From an uncultured Olsenella sp. (GTDB lineage: Bacteria > Actinomycetota > Coriobacteriia > Coriobacteriales > Atopobiaceae): a stretch of 53,698 nt of DNA. The stretch spans positions 1 through 53,698 of the forward strand of contig UQIF01000013.1 in the NCBI GenBank assembly GCA_900540955.1. The letters run 5' to 3'. The notes beneath the pieces are model-generated. The model was not told the origin of the DNA, ran no database searches, and saw nothing but the letters and a program-made list of their open reading frames with translations. The translations under genes and the position numbers were made by a program. This document shows positions 26,103 to 34,097 of the stretch, one piece after another (position 1 is the first letter of the stretch; every line of letters begins with the position of its first letter).

Positions 26103-26255
26103 ATGAGGCTCCCTTCGTCCGGACTTTCCCTCATCCTAGGACGACGGCAAGAAGGGCTAAAGATTGTGTAACGCGCGGGTTTCGGCTTTGTTCGATTCCA
26201 GACACATGCTGCGATTTCTTGTAACAAGAAGGGCCGCGACCATCAACCTATATAC

Positions 26256-26297
26256 CAAAAGAGGGTCTCCGAAGAGACCCTCTCGAATTTCTGGTGT
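26256..26297. repeat. Left attachment repeat (attL-like)
   Basis: These 42 bp are identical to 33041-33082. They include the hairpin GAGGGTCTC/GAGACCCTC and the last six bases of the tRNA. Five more bases to the left match with one difference. Confidence 0.88.
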
Positions 26298-26528
26298 ACC
26301 ACACGAACTCCTCCGGATGAGCCTCTACCCATTTCCTCTCGTCTGCCATACGCTACTCGCCATTCGGGCCTAGACCGGGGTGGGTCATCTGGTTGCTTGG
26401 GCTCTCCATCTTCCTCACGTGAACATCCCCTTGGTGATCTCCTCCACCGCGTCCATAGTTGGGATGATCCAGAGCCACAGGATCAGGCCGAAAAGAAGCG
26501 CTGCGGCCCTGACGCCCAGAATCGGCCC
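26298..26528 (-). other. Remnant small reading frames at the left end of the element
   Basis: No complete gene with a good start is seen. A hydrophobic reading frame of about 35 codons (26419-26528, minus strand; key part RAAALLFGLILWLWIIP) follows the stop at 26529 directly but has no start codon; it looks like one transmembrane helix, holin-like in size. A short frame VRKMESPSNQM... ends near 26353. A third, MADERKWVEAHPEEF..., runs through the attachment repeat, so it was cut on integration. The overlapping minus-strand order suggests a truncated phage-like operon. Confidence 0.4.
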
Positions 26529-27077
26529 TTACTTGAAGGGCGTCTGGTTTTCCCACTCTATCCCGACGGGGATGCGCATGGGACGTGTTGCGTCTTGTTT
26601 GGCCGGTTGGCATTTCCGGGCGCTCAGACTGTGGTGGCCCGGGGCGCCCGGATAATTCTTTGTCTGGCTGTCTTCATTCCTTTCTGCGTTTCCGCCCATA
26701 AACCTTGGTGTCATTAAGGCGTCACGAGTAATTGAATTTATCTTGGCCCCGTACCTTGCGCTGTAGAGCCTTTGGTGCTCGCGTTTCACGCTCCCCTCTC
26801 TCCTCACCCCCTCCTTAAGCCCGCGTACCCGCCCTGCTATGCGCTCGTTGCGGTGTTCGAGTGTGCACGCCCGGCACCATCCCGCTTTCGGCGATAAAGA
26901 CGTGTGGACATGCATCCCGCACTTCGGGCAATGCAACGCCCTACGTAGTGCGAGCCTATAACGCATGGCCTGTGTCTTGGCGGGTTGCATGGAGCGCCCA
27001 AGTTGATTGGCTATCACCGCGGCTCCGTCACCGGCTTGGCCTTCGAGGTACTTGATTTTGCGTGTGGTCCACTTCAT
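26529..27077 (-). CDS. Element-encoded protein with HTH-like start and zinc ribbon
   Basis: The 182-residue product has an N-terminal helical region (KWTTRKIKYLEGQAG..., about 1-45) like a small DNA-binding module. A zinc ribbon follows, CPKCGMHVHTS ... WCRAC (two C-x2-C pairs, about 49-72). A basic helical stretch and a polar tail with no known domain follow. ATG 27077 is preferred over 27113 because GGAGAGGTGG lies just before it. Likely a phage or plasmid regulatory or nucleic-acid-binding protein; the family is not certain. Confidence 0.6.
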   Translation of the reverse strand: MKWTTRKIKYLEGQAGDGAAVIANQLGRSMQPAKTQAMRYRLALRRALHCPKCGMHVHTSLSPKAGWCRACTLEHRNERIAGRVRGLKEGVRREGSVKREHQRLYSARYGAKINSITRDALMTPRFMGGNAERNEDSQTKNYPGAPGHHSLSARKCQPAKQDATRPMRIPVGIEWENQTPFK

Positions 27078-27173
27078 CGCTACCACCTCTCCGACTTTTC
27101 CACCCATTTCCACAGGCGAATACGCCAGAAAAGGTCGAGCGCGAAATGCTTTTCGCAGAAAGGGGCGTGCTTG

Positions 27174-27395
27174 TTATCGAAAACCTGGCAGCTTGCCGTC
27201 GAGGACGTTCGCGAGAACGTACACCTCTTTCCAGCTCAACTCGGTTTCTCCTGACAGCCGATTGTTGAGTGTTGGCGCAGTAACTCCAAGCTCTTTCGCA
27301 AGCTGCGCCTTTGTATGGTCGCTTTTCAGAGGCCAGTTGCCAACCTTCTCAGCAATCTTGTTCGTCCTTCCACCTCCTAAGTTGCAAATTAGCAA
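27174..27395 (-). CDS. Cro/CI-type helix-turn-helix protein
   Basis: A short protein of up to 73 residues with a Cro/C1 HTH: KAQLAKELGVTAPTLNNRLSG is helix, turn and recognition helix, followed by SWKEVYVLANVL. It is likely a repressor of the element. The only canonical start is TTG 27395, but this lies inside a palindrome and upstream of a strong Shine-Dalgarno (AGGAGG at 27373-27378, minus strand). That site instead points to an ATT codon about 9 bases downstream. The true start is therefore open. Confidence 0.65.
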   Translation of the reverse strand: MLICNLGGGRTNKIAEKVGNWPLKSDHTKAQLAKELGVTAPTLNNRLSGETELSWKEVYVLANVLDGKLPGFR

Positions 27396-27396
27396 C
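27381..27396. promoter_or_regulatory. Palindrome at the divergent HTH genes (operator candidate)
   Basis: GTTGC and GCAAC flank a 6-base AT-rich centre, in the AT-rich gap between two divergent regulator genes. This is the usual place for a phage-repressor operator. Confidence 0.45.
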
Positions 27397-27496
27397 TTTT
27401 TTAACTGACAATTACCTATTGGAAACAGTAAAATTTTGAATTACATGAGATGGAAGAAACATCGATATAACGTTTACCGACGCCACACAGAGGGCT

Positions 27497-27688
27497 ATGC
27501 GTGAGCGCTCGATGGACGTCAAAGACCTCGTTAAAAGGAGCGGGATAAATGCTCCATATAAATCGGAGCTGCTAAACTGGGGAATCAAAGAACCAGCTTG
27601 GGTAAAAGCGCTCACGATTAACGGCGCGCTGGGAATGGTCATCATTAAATTAAAGAAGTTTCAAATTTCAGAATTGGAGGACACATGA
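27497..27688 (+). CDS. Small HTH-like protein upstream of the Ltp lipoprotein gene
   Basis: The 63-residue frame reads MRERSMDVKDLVKRSGI... and continues with EPAWVKALTINGALGM, a pattern like the XRE/Cro helix-turn-helix. Protein-like sequence (DITFTDATQRA) runs on upstream in frame to a stop at 27446, with no ATG, GTG or TTG. So ATG 27497 may be internal, or the 5' end is damaged, or a rare ATA/ATC start is used. The stop overlaps the ATG of the lipoprotein gene by four bases (ATGA), so the two are coupled. Confidence 0.55.
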   Translation: MRERSMDVKDLVKRSGINAPYKSELLNWGIKEPAWVKALTINGALGMVIIKLKKFQISELEDT

Positions 27689-28593
27689 AAGTCCATAGAA
27701 TCGTTGTTATGGGAATGATTGCTACCGCAATGGGATTTCCTCTCGTTGGGTGCTCAACAAACGGAGCAGCTAATCAAGAACAGGAAGCTAAGGCGGAGTC
27801 ATCGGTTGGCGATATTTCTGGTGATTTGACCAAAACGGTCGAACTTGGCGGAGTCAAATTTAACGTCGATCCATCCTGGCATGATGAGACCGATAGCCAG
27901 ACATCGATGAGATTTGATCCGTCAAGTGCATGTGTCGTCGCATCACATGTCTATGCCAACGGCGAAACGGACGACCTCCAATCATTTGAGCAGATTGACG
28001 GAGTTTTTTCCGTCGATTACAAAGTCGAAGACAGCTGGAATGAAAACGGAGTGAACTACAACATCATTTCCGGCAAGGCATCGAGCGGTGATTTCTATTC
28101 ATACATGTTTGGATGCGATCAGGATGGCATCGGCTTCTACGTGTTCTTTAATATGGGGAGCAGCGCCATAACAGATCACAATAAGTCTGTGCGCGATAAA
28201 TTGTTTGAAAGCGTCTCTTTTACCCCCAGCGAAGCGCTCGCTGCAATACATTCCGCAAATGGCTTGAGCAATAGCAATTCGCAGGAAGAAAGCACTTCAT
28301 CACCGACCCTGGGCGAATCAAATGCTCTTTCGATGGCCGGTGACTACCTATCAACGATGCCGTTTTCTTATTCTGGACTCATTGAGCAACTTGAGTATGA
28401 AGGGTTTACGACTGAGGAGGCGACTTACGCTGCAGATAAATGTGGTGCGGATTGGAACGAACAGGCTGCACTTATGGCACAAAGCTATATTGACACGATG
28501 TCCTTTTCTCGAGATGGTTTGATTGAGCAGCTAGAGTACGAGGGGTTCACGAGCGAACAGGCAACATACGGAGTTTCGTCTGTTGGTTACTAA
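27685..28593 (+). CDS. Ltp-family surface lipoprotein (superinfection-exclusion type)
   Basis: The 302-residue protein has a signal peptide with lipobox LVGC, so Cys23 would be lipidated and the protein anchored outside. An extracytoplasmic domain of unknown fold (about 40-205) follows. Two C-terminal repeats of about 45 residues (about 212-256 and 259-302) share Y-L/I-x-TM-x-FS and GLIEQLEYEGFT, the Ltp host-surface lipoprotein repeat. In Streptococcus phage TP-J34 the Ltp protein blocks injection of DNA by related phages. Here a similar exclusion role is inferred from the repeats and from its place in an element. The gene is AT-rich compared with flanking genes. GGAGG precedes ATG 27685. 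It appears intact. Confidence 0.82.
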   Translation: MKVHRIVVMGMIATAMGFPLVGCSTNGAANQEQEAKAESSVGDISGDLTKTVELGGVKFNVDPSWHDETDSQTSMRFDPSSACVVASHVYANGETDDLQSFEQIDGVFSVDYKVEDSWNENGVNYNIISGKASSGDFYSYMFGCDQDGIGFYVFFNMGSSAITDHNKSVRDKLFESVSFTPSEALAAIHSANGLSNSNSQEESTSSPTLGESNALSMAGDYLSTMPFSYSGLIEQLEYEGFTTEEATYAADKCGADWNEQAALMAQSYIDTMSFSRDGLIEQLEYEGFTSEQATYGVSSVGY

Positions 28594-28600
28594 CAAAAAC

Positions 28601-28635
28601 GCCCCGGTGCGTCCGCCAAGACACATCACCGGGGC
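28601..28635 (-). terminator. Hairpin after the lipoprotein gene
   Basis: A 9-bp perfect stem (28601-28609 with 28627-28635) lies just after the lipoprotein stop. The T tract is on the minus-strand side (28595-28599), so it is a better terminator for leftward transcripts, but it may act both ways. Confidence 0.55.
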
Positions 28636-28688
28636 AACAGCACCTCCTCGAATTGGGCAACGCCCAATCGAAGGGAGATAGATAGATT

Positions 28689-29110
28689 ATGACACAGAGG
28701 ACGACCGTTCCGTAAGCCCATTACTCCAGCGACAAGCAGCGTAAGGCCTATATTGACAACCAGCTGCGCATGCACTGCTTCTACTGCGATGCGAACGGCA
28801 TAGAGGGCGATGGCGAGTACAAAGTCTACGCCCTGTCAGGGAAGACGGACCGCCAGCTAGAGTTTCAGTACATGATAGCCAACGACCCGGAGAAACACCG
28901 TGCGGTCGTCTGCATGTTCGACCGACTCAGCCGCGATCGCTACGACTCGGTAACCTACATGAAGGTGCTCCGTGAGTGCGGCGCGCACGTCATATTGGCC
29001 TCAGAAGAGGTTGAGGATACACCGGAGGAGGCCTGCAAGTGTGCATGTTGGAGCTGCTGTCCGAGCACTACGTGAGGGACCCCGCTCGCAAGGTGCGGCG
29101 TGTCATGGAT
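28689..29110 (+). pseudogene. Serine recombinase, N-terminal part (broken)
   Basis: ATG 28689 follows a Shine-Dalgarno, but codon 9 is TAA (28713-28715) where the family has a residue before the active-site serine motif. After it the frame continues with YSSDKQRKAYIDNQLR, ALSGKTDRQLEFQ, and MFDRLSRDRYDSVTYMK, all typical of the resolvase catalytic domain of large serine recombinases. A frameshift near 29035 moves the tail (LELLSEHYVRDPARKVRRV) to another frame. The rest of the gene lies beyond an insertion, at 30650-31401. It is not functional. Confidence 0.82.
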
Positions 29111-29112
29111 GT

Positions 29113-30623
29113 GACTAGTCAAGTCGATAGGAGCACGAGGAACCCCGGACGTTTTTCCGGACGGAGTTACGCGGCGTAGCCGAGCTCGGCGCGGCGTAGC
29201 CCGATAGTCTTCCACCCTAGCGACTTCTTGAGCTTGCCGCGCCGGCACCACTCGACGTAATCGCCGAACCTTCCCGAGAACTCCTCGTGCCTCTCGCCGG
29301 TCCAGCCCCCAGTCGAAGAAGTTGCCCTTCGGGTGCCGAAGAACCCCTTGCACCTCGCCTTGCTGGGGCTCCCGGCTTTGCGCAACATGGGCCGAGCGAC
29401 GTGCCCGCATCGCAGGCCTCGGCCCACTCTCCGCCAATGTAAACCGACCCGCCGTCGGTGTGAACGACGAGCGGTCTGCGAACGTGGGACCGACAACGGC
29501 AACCAGGTCGGAGAGCGTGTAGAGCATGGAGCCTTATCAGGGCAGCGGGACAGTCTCCAGCACACCGGCCACCCGTCGAAGCAGTCAATCGTGGGGACAG
29601 GTAGGCCCTGATGCTGTCCAGCGCTAACTCGGTCGCGCCGGCGACGGCGGACAAGCCCGGCTCGGAGCCGTGAAGTCGTACGCACCGCCGCAGGGGCGGG
29701 TTTACGGGCCTGCGCACGATCTCGCCGCGGTAGGTTGCTTTACCTAGAGCGCCGCGCGTCCTCGGCGGCCTTGCGGGCCGCGAAGCCCTCCACGCCCAGA
29801 ATCACGCGGACGGCCTTCTCGGAGGCGACGACGAGCGTCGACATGTCGCTTGCGGCCAACTCACGCCAAGGGAGCGGCTCGCCACGCCCGACCTGATGTC
29901 GGCCGTCACGCTCTCTGCGCCGTGCCCGCCACCGTTCGCCTCGAACAAGAGCCTCACACGGGCCCTGGGCGCGGCCTTCGGTTCGGGGCGAGAGAGCCTG
30001 GCGCGCTGTTCCTCGTAGGTGCCCCTGGGCATCACGAGCGTCTCAGCCACGGCGGCGAGCTGATCGCCGGGTACATCGCCCCGGCCGCCTGCCCCGCGAG
30101 GAACTTCTCCGCGTTGGTCAAAGAGCCTGGGCCTGTTGCTTTTTGGACGTCCAACACCGCCAGGGCATCGGCGAGCTTGACCTCGGCCACCCTCGCCCTC
30201 TCGGCGGGGTCCTCCAGCAGCTTACGCCCCCCGATCTCGCCAGCCCATCTGCTCGCTGTCTCCCCTGCCGTGCCCCCTCGCGCCGACTCCCGACGTGGCG
30301 ATTCCATCGCAGCGCGGCGCCGGGCCGGGCAAGCCGGGTTCGCCGTGCGGGCAGTGCACGCGGAACGCTCCGCCCGGCATCTCGCGGGCCTCAAGCTCGC
30401 CGGCCGCCTCGAACCTGAGGCAGAGGCCGTGGTTGCTCCCTGTTGGGAACAGCGGGATGGTCTCTCACGCGCGCTTCGCGCTCAGGCCGCTGCGGTGAAG
30501 TTCCCACAGAATGCCCTCAAGCTCCTCCTTGGTATACATGGGACTCCTTCCTTGGTCTCAACTTGGTTCGATAATTTGTCTGATGTCCCCGGCGCTCAAA
30601 ACGCGGTGGTCATTTGGACTAGT
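29113..30623. mobile_element. Degenerate IS3-family insertion inside the recombinase gene
   Basis: About 1.5 kb separates the two halves of the recombinase gene. The ends carry short imperfect inverted repeats around ACTAGTC (near 29113 and 30612). The content is an IS3-type transposase on the minus strand with many frameshifts. The exact ends and a target duplication could not be fixed by eye. Confidence 0.65.
29167..30539 (-). pseudogene. IS3-family transposase (orfA and orfB remnants)
   Basis: Read on the minus strand across frames. A start MYTKEELEGILWELHRSG (30539) resembles the orfA end. Fragments ARLSRPEPKAAPRARVR and ASEKAVRVILGVEG resemble the orfB N-terminal region. The DDE core shows VVHTDGGSVYIGGEW, and the C-terminus SLGWKTIG-RAELGYAA ends at 29167. 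Several indels and stops separate these blocks, so it is inactive. Confidence 0.75.
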
Positions 30624-30649
30624 TTTAGGTGAACATAAACGCGAAATGG

Positions 30650-31401
30650 AGGGCAACGACCTAAAGGACAAAGACGACGGGATGCCGAATATTCGGCTAC
30701 GCCATCAACCCAAAAACGCATAGGTACATCATGAACGCGACCGAGAACGTCTGTGTCCTGGAGATGCCCGCCAGGCACATAGGCGACGAGAGTGTCAACT
30801 CCATCACCCAAATAATGGCCGACAGGAGCTGGACCACCTCGACGGGTAAGTCGTGGACTATAACTGGGCGCACCGCATCCTCCACCGCAGGGCATACACG
30901 GGGCTCTACTCTTGGAGCGGCATAGAGATAGAGGAAGGTGTGCCGTCCATTATCGATGATGTGACGTCCGAGCGAATCCAGAACGTCATGCTGAAGAAGA
31001 CGCGCAAGGGAGATGGCTGGGACCCTACAGGCTATCGAAAAGCTCTTCTACGGCCTCTGCGGCATGTCGATGTATGGTCCGCCGGAAGGGGCAAGAGCGG
31101 CCGCAGATACCGCTATAACGGCTGCAAGGAAGACGGCAAGCGCGGGCGCTAACGAACGCGCGCAGACGTCCTCGAGAGGTCGATTGCAGACAATGTCCTA
31201 GAGGCGTGTTCGGTCGAGGTCAAGATGCGCATGCTCGAGCACAGAATCGTCCTGGATTTCGCAGAGACTGTAAAGGAGCGCGCCGAGGAGGAGGCCGCCG
31301 AGGCCCAGATGGCCACCTTGGAGCGAGAGCAGTGCATCATGACCCAGGCCGGCATGAAGGCCTTCGTTCCGGACGAGATGGTATTCTGGAGCGAGGAGTA
31401 A
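30650..31401 (+). pseudogene. Serine recombinase, C-terminal part (broken)
   Basis: It continues the gene at 28689 beyond the IS3 insertion. Recognisable blocks in different frames are FGYAINPKTHRYIMNATE and SVNSITQIM-STGKSW. After a frameshift near 30850 come HRILHHRAYTGLYSWSG and GVPSIIDD, the recombinase domain. After another near 31020 comes KLFYGLCGMSMYG, the zinc-ribbon region. A final coiled-coil segment EEEAAEAQMATLER runs to a stop at 31401. The order matches large serine recombinases throughout. There is at least one further indel. Confidence 0.8.
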
Positions 31402-31674
31402 AGCTTCAGATGAAAACCCGCGCAATCGCTATGGGATACTCGCCAGCCAGATGTGCGAAAAAAAACAATGATGACATCGCGAAGTACATGAAACACGAGT
31501 TCTACATTACGGATGAGGATTTCATCTTCGGGAACGTCGTGCGCAAGGCGTACCTGTTCGATGGCTTCGTGCTCCTCGTGGTAACGCATAATGTCTTTCG
31601 CAAATTGAAACCGCATAGCGGAACACGGCCCGCGCCCCTCCATATGTTTCCAGCGGCCAAGCATAAAACCATAG
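31402..31674 (+). other. Unexplained stretch between recombinase and transposase remnants
   Basis: About 270 bases with no gene I can name. A plus-strand frame from 31410 (MKTRAIAMGYSPARC..., then HEFYITDEDFIFGNVV) is open and protein-like for about 80 codons but has no clear Shine-Dalgarno. The minus strand is also open here. It may be another truncated gene. Confidence 0.3.
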
Positions 31675-32898
31675 GTGAAAGGGACACAGGCCGTACCTGG
31701 GAACATCACATCAGTCGACGAGGAGTCGCTGCGCAAGGATATAAAGAATCACGTCAGGAAGACGGTCGAGGAGACGCCCAACGCGCCGCTCGACGGGGAG
31801 GCCTCCGAGCTCGTCGGGGCCGCGAGCTGCGAGAGGATGGCGGGCCGCGAGGCCTACCGCGGCGGACACTACAGGAGGGAGCCTGTCACGACTAGCGGCG
31901 AGGTCGAGCCCAGGGCCCCAAGCCGCGCGGCGCGACCTTCCAGACGGTCGTGATCGAGTGCTGCCGCAGGCGCGAAACGAGCGTTGAGGAGGCCATCGTG
32001 GAGATGTGCCTGGCCGGGGCCTCCATCAGGCGCATCGAGGATGTCTCCGAGCTCCTTTGGGGCGCGCCGGTCTCCCCGGGAACCGTATCCAACCTCAGCG
32101 AGAGGGCCTTCGCCTCCATCGTGGCCTGGAGATCGCGCCTGCTCGAGGGCGAGCACCCCTACCTCTTCGTCGATGGAATCTACCTCAAGCGCAGCTGGGG
32201 CGGCTCGTACGAGAACGCGGAAGCCCTAGTCGCCATAGTCGTCAACTCCTCCGGCGAGAGAGATCGTCGGGTGCTCGGAGGGCTACTTGGAGTCCGCGGA
32301 CTCCTGGAAAGAGTCCTTCTCCTGGCTCAAGGGACGCGGCCTCACCGGCATGCGCCTGGTCACCGGCGACAAGTGTGCCGGCATGCTCGGCGCTACCGAG
32401 GAGGCCTTCTCGAAGGCCCGCCACCAGCGCTGCACGGTCCACTCCTACCGCAACGTGCTGGGGAGGGTGCCGGTCATCAAGAGGAAGGAGACCGCGCGCA
32501 TGCCCGAGGCGATGCACGCCCAGGAGTCCAGGGAGGCCTGCGAGAGGAAGGCGACCGAGGTCGCCGACTCGCTCGACGCGATGCGGCTGGGCGCCGCGGC
32601 GGAGTTGGCGCGCGCCGGCGTCGCCGCGGCGCTGGCCTACACGGGCTTCCCGTCGGAGCTCTAGCGGCGCATCCGCACCAACAACGGCGTCGAGCGGGTG
32701 AGCTGCGAGGTCAGGAGGCGCACCCGGGTCGTCGGCACCTTCACCGACGGCAACTCGGCCCCCATGCTGGCGACGGCCATGCTCAAGTACATGGCCGAGA
32801 ACGAGTGGGGAAAGAGGAGGTACCTGAACATATCTAAGTTGGAGGAGATGGGCGAGCTGAGGAAAGCGGAGGAGCAGAAGGAGAAAACAGAGGGCTAG
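31675..32898 (+). pseudogene. IS256-family (Mutator) transposase, frameshifted
   Basis: About 1.2 kb aligns block by block with IS256-type transposases. The N-terminal part DEESLRKDIKNHVRKTVEE is in one frame. An indel near 31915 moves to ETSVEEAIVEMCLAG, TVSNLSERAF and FVDGIYLKRSW. An indel near 32262 moves to TGMRLVTGDKCAG and CTVHSYRNVLG. A TAG at 32662 replaces a sense codon just before RRIRTNNGVERV. The catalytic Asp, Asp and Glu motifs are all visible, but three lesions make it inactive. Confidence 0.82.
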
Positions 32899-33040
32899 AA
32901 GGCGACGTGGCGCGAGCCCGCTAAATCAATTTGCGAAAGATCCTTGACGGTACCCTCCTCGTGTTCAACTTCCGTAACGAGGTCGGGAACCTCACAGAGG
33001 TCAGATTCACGCTCGACGCTAAAACAAACAACTTGTATAA

Positions 33041-33082
33041 CAAAAGAGGGTCTCCGAAGAGACCCTCTCGAATTTCTGGTGT
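33041..33082. repeat. Right attachment repeat (attR-like), joined to intact tRNA-Leu
   Basis: Identical to 26256-26297. It overlaps the last six bases of tRNA-Leu(GAG) and its terminator hairpin GAGGGTCTC/GAGACCCTC. Confidence 0.88.
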
Positions 33083-33166
33083 CGGAGGCGGGACTTGAAC
33101 CCGCATGACCTTTAACCAGTCACTAGCACCTCAAGCTAGCGCGTCTGCCAATTCCGCCACTCCGAC
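33077..33166 (-). tRNA. tRNA-Leu (GAG)
   Basis: A 90-nt class II tRNA with a long variable arm. The acceptor stem is GTCGGAG/CTCCGAC, the anticodon stem is CTAGC/GCTAG with loop TTGAGGT, and the anticodon is GAG. CCA is encoded. It is the integration site of the element to its left; the tRNA itself is intact. Confidence 0.93.
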
Positions 33167-33190
33167 TTGCTGCGCTTTCGCGCGAGAAAG

Positions 33191-33219
33191 AATATAACAT
33201 CCCCTGCAAGTACTATGCA
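33191..33219 (-). promoter_or_regulatory. Promoter of tRNA-Leu
   Basis: On the minus strand, TTGCAT, an 18-base spacer and TATATT lie 25 bases before the tRNA. Confidence 0.65.
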
Positions 33220-33261
33220 AGCCCCAATTTAAAAAAATTTTGGCTGCATGCAAATTTGGTC

Positions 33262-33834
33262 CTAACCCAGGAGCATCTCGTAGATCTCGTCCTCGGCGCC
33301 GTCGGCGAATCCCCAGTTGCCGTCAGAGTCCTTCTCGACAGAGAGGGTGAACTCGACGTCACGCATCTCGGTGTTGTCGGTGATGACGATGAAAAGCTGG
33401 CCGCCCATCTTGAGCAGATCGTCCTCCGTCACGTTCGTGGGGTCGACTTCGGAGAGCTTGGCCTGGAACTGGTCCGCGAAATCGGCCACGATCCGCTCCA
33501 GCGACTTGCAGGACGCCTTCATCTGGACCGTGCCGGTGCCCGCGTCCTCGTCGACCTCGATCTCCCCCACCTCATAGTCGAAGCCGGCGAAGTAGCTCTA
33601 GAGGTAGTCCTTCATGTCGATGCCGAGCTCGCTGAACGCGGAGGCCTCCTCGCTGTCCATCTCGGAGGTCATCTCGTCGATGAGCGAGTCGTCGAGGTTC
33701 TTGATCTTGTCGAACTCTGCTGTCACGCCCTCACGGATAACATCCTCGGCCTTCGGCCCGCCGCAACCGGCGAGCACGAGCACCGCCGCTGCCAGAACCG
33801 CCATCAACCCGAACGCAAAGCCCTTCTTTTTCAT
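33262..33834 (-). pseudogene. Small lipoprotein interrupted by one in-frame TAG
   Basis: A signal peptide with lipobox VLAGC (Cys near residue 24) starts at ATG 33834, and a domain of about 165 residues follows. The frame is broken by TAG at 33598-33600, between DMKDYL and SYFAGFDYEV, then continues in the same frame to 33262 with well-formed protein sequence (VQMKASCKSLERIVADF, and others). No other lesion is seen, so it is a recent nonsense mutation, a readthrough codon or a sequencing error. The fold resembles small secreted lipoproteins of Gram-positive bacteria; the function is unknown. Confidence 0.75.
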
Positions 33835-33968
33835 ACGCCTCTCCTCCTATCGAGACTCCATCAAAGGTTGTTTTATATTAACTGAAAGCATTTTAAAAAT
33901 CGTGGAATAGGCGCTTCCAGCACAATCAAGGCTCGTCATGAGCTCATCGCACGACTCGCTATCAATAA

Positions 33969-34073
33969 GACCCGCCCCTTTGTCTCTGGCGCAGTTCCGC
34001 ACGAGCCGGACGCGACTTAACGTCGCGTCCGCGCGAGCAGGACTGTTTGAGCACAGAGACAAAGGGGCAGGTC
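33969..34073. repeat. Long imperfect palindrome (about 105 bp)
   Basis: The outer arms of 20 bp (33969-33988 with 34054-34073) pair with one mismatch. The inner arms of 9 bp (34008-34016 with 34022-34030) are perfect, and the middle part pairs partly. It lies just past the stop of the last opp gene. There is no T tract. It could end the operon or be a small non-autonomous mobile palindrome. Confidence 0.6.
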
Positions 34074-34097
34074 GCTCAAGCAGGGAAGCCTTACGGG

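Larger units (their letters stand above)
26256..33082. mobile_element. Degenerate integrative element in tRNA-Leu(GAG)
   Basis: About 6.8 kb is bounded by a 42-bp perfect direct repeat (26256-26297 and 33041-33082). The right copy contains the last bases of tRNA-Leu and its terminator, and the left copy carries them again. This is the footprint of integration at a tRNA 3' end. The content fits a phage or mobilisable element: divergent helix-turn-helix genes, a zinc-ribbon protein, an Ltp-type lipoprotein, a ruined serine recombinase and two degenerate insertion sequences. Parts are clearly more AT-rich than the flanks. No intact integrase remains, so it is probably fixed. Confidence 0.85.

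Noticed and set aside
26256..26297. CRISPR-like repeat
   Set aside because: There are only two copies, 6.8 kb apart, and one overlaps a tRNA end; this is an attachment site pair.
28601..28635. Integron-type attC site
   Set aside because: It is a simple stem without the paired core sites, and there is no integron integrase.
31149..31736. A 195-codon minus-strand frame over the recombinase and IS256 remnants
   Set aside because: It crosses two unrelated pseudogenes and lacks a Shine-Dalgarno; only 31402-31674 remains unexplained on either strand.
33598..33600. TAG read as pyrrolysine
   Set aside because: No pylT or pylS is seen, and the gene is not of a methylamine-methyltransferase type.
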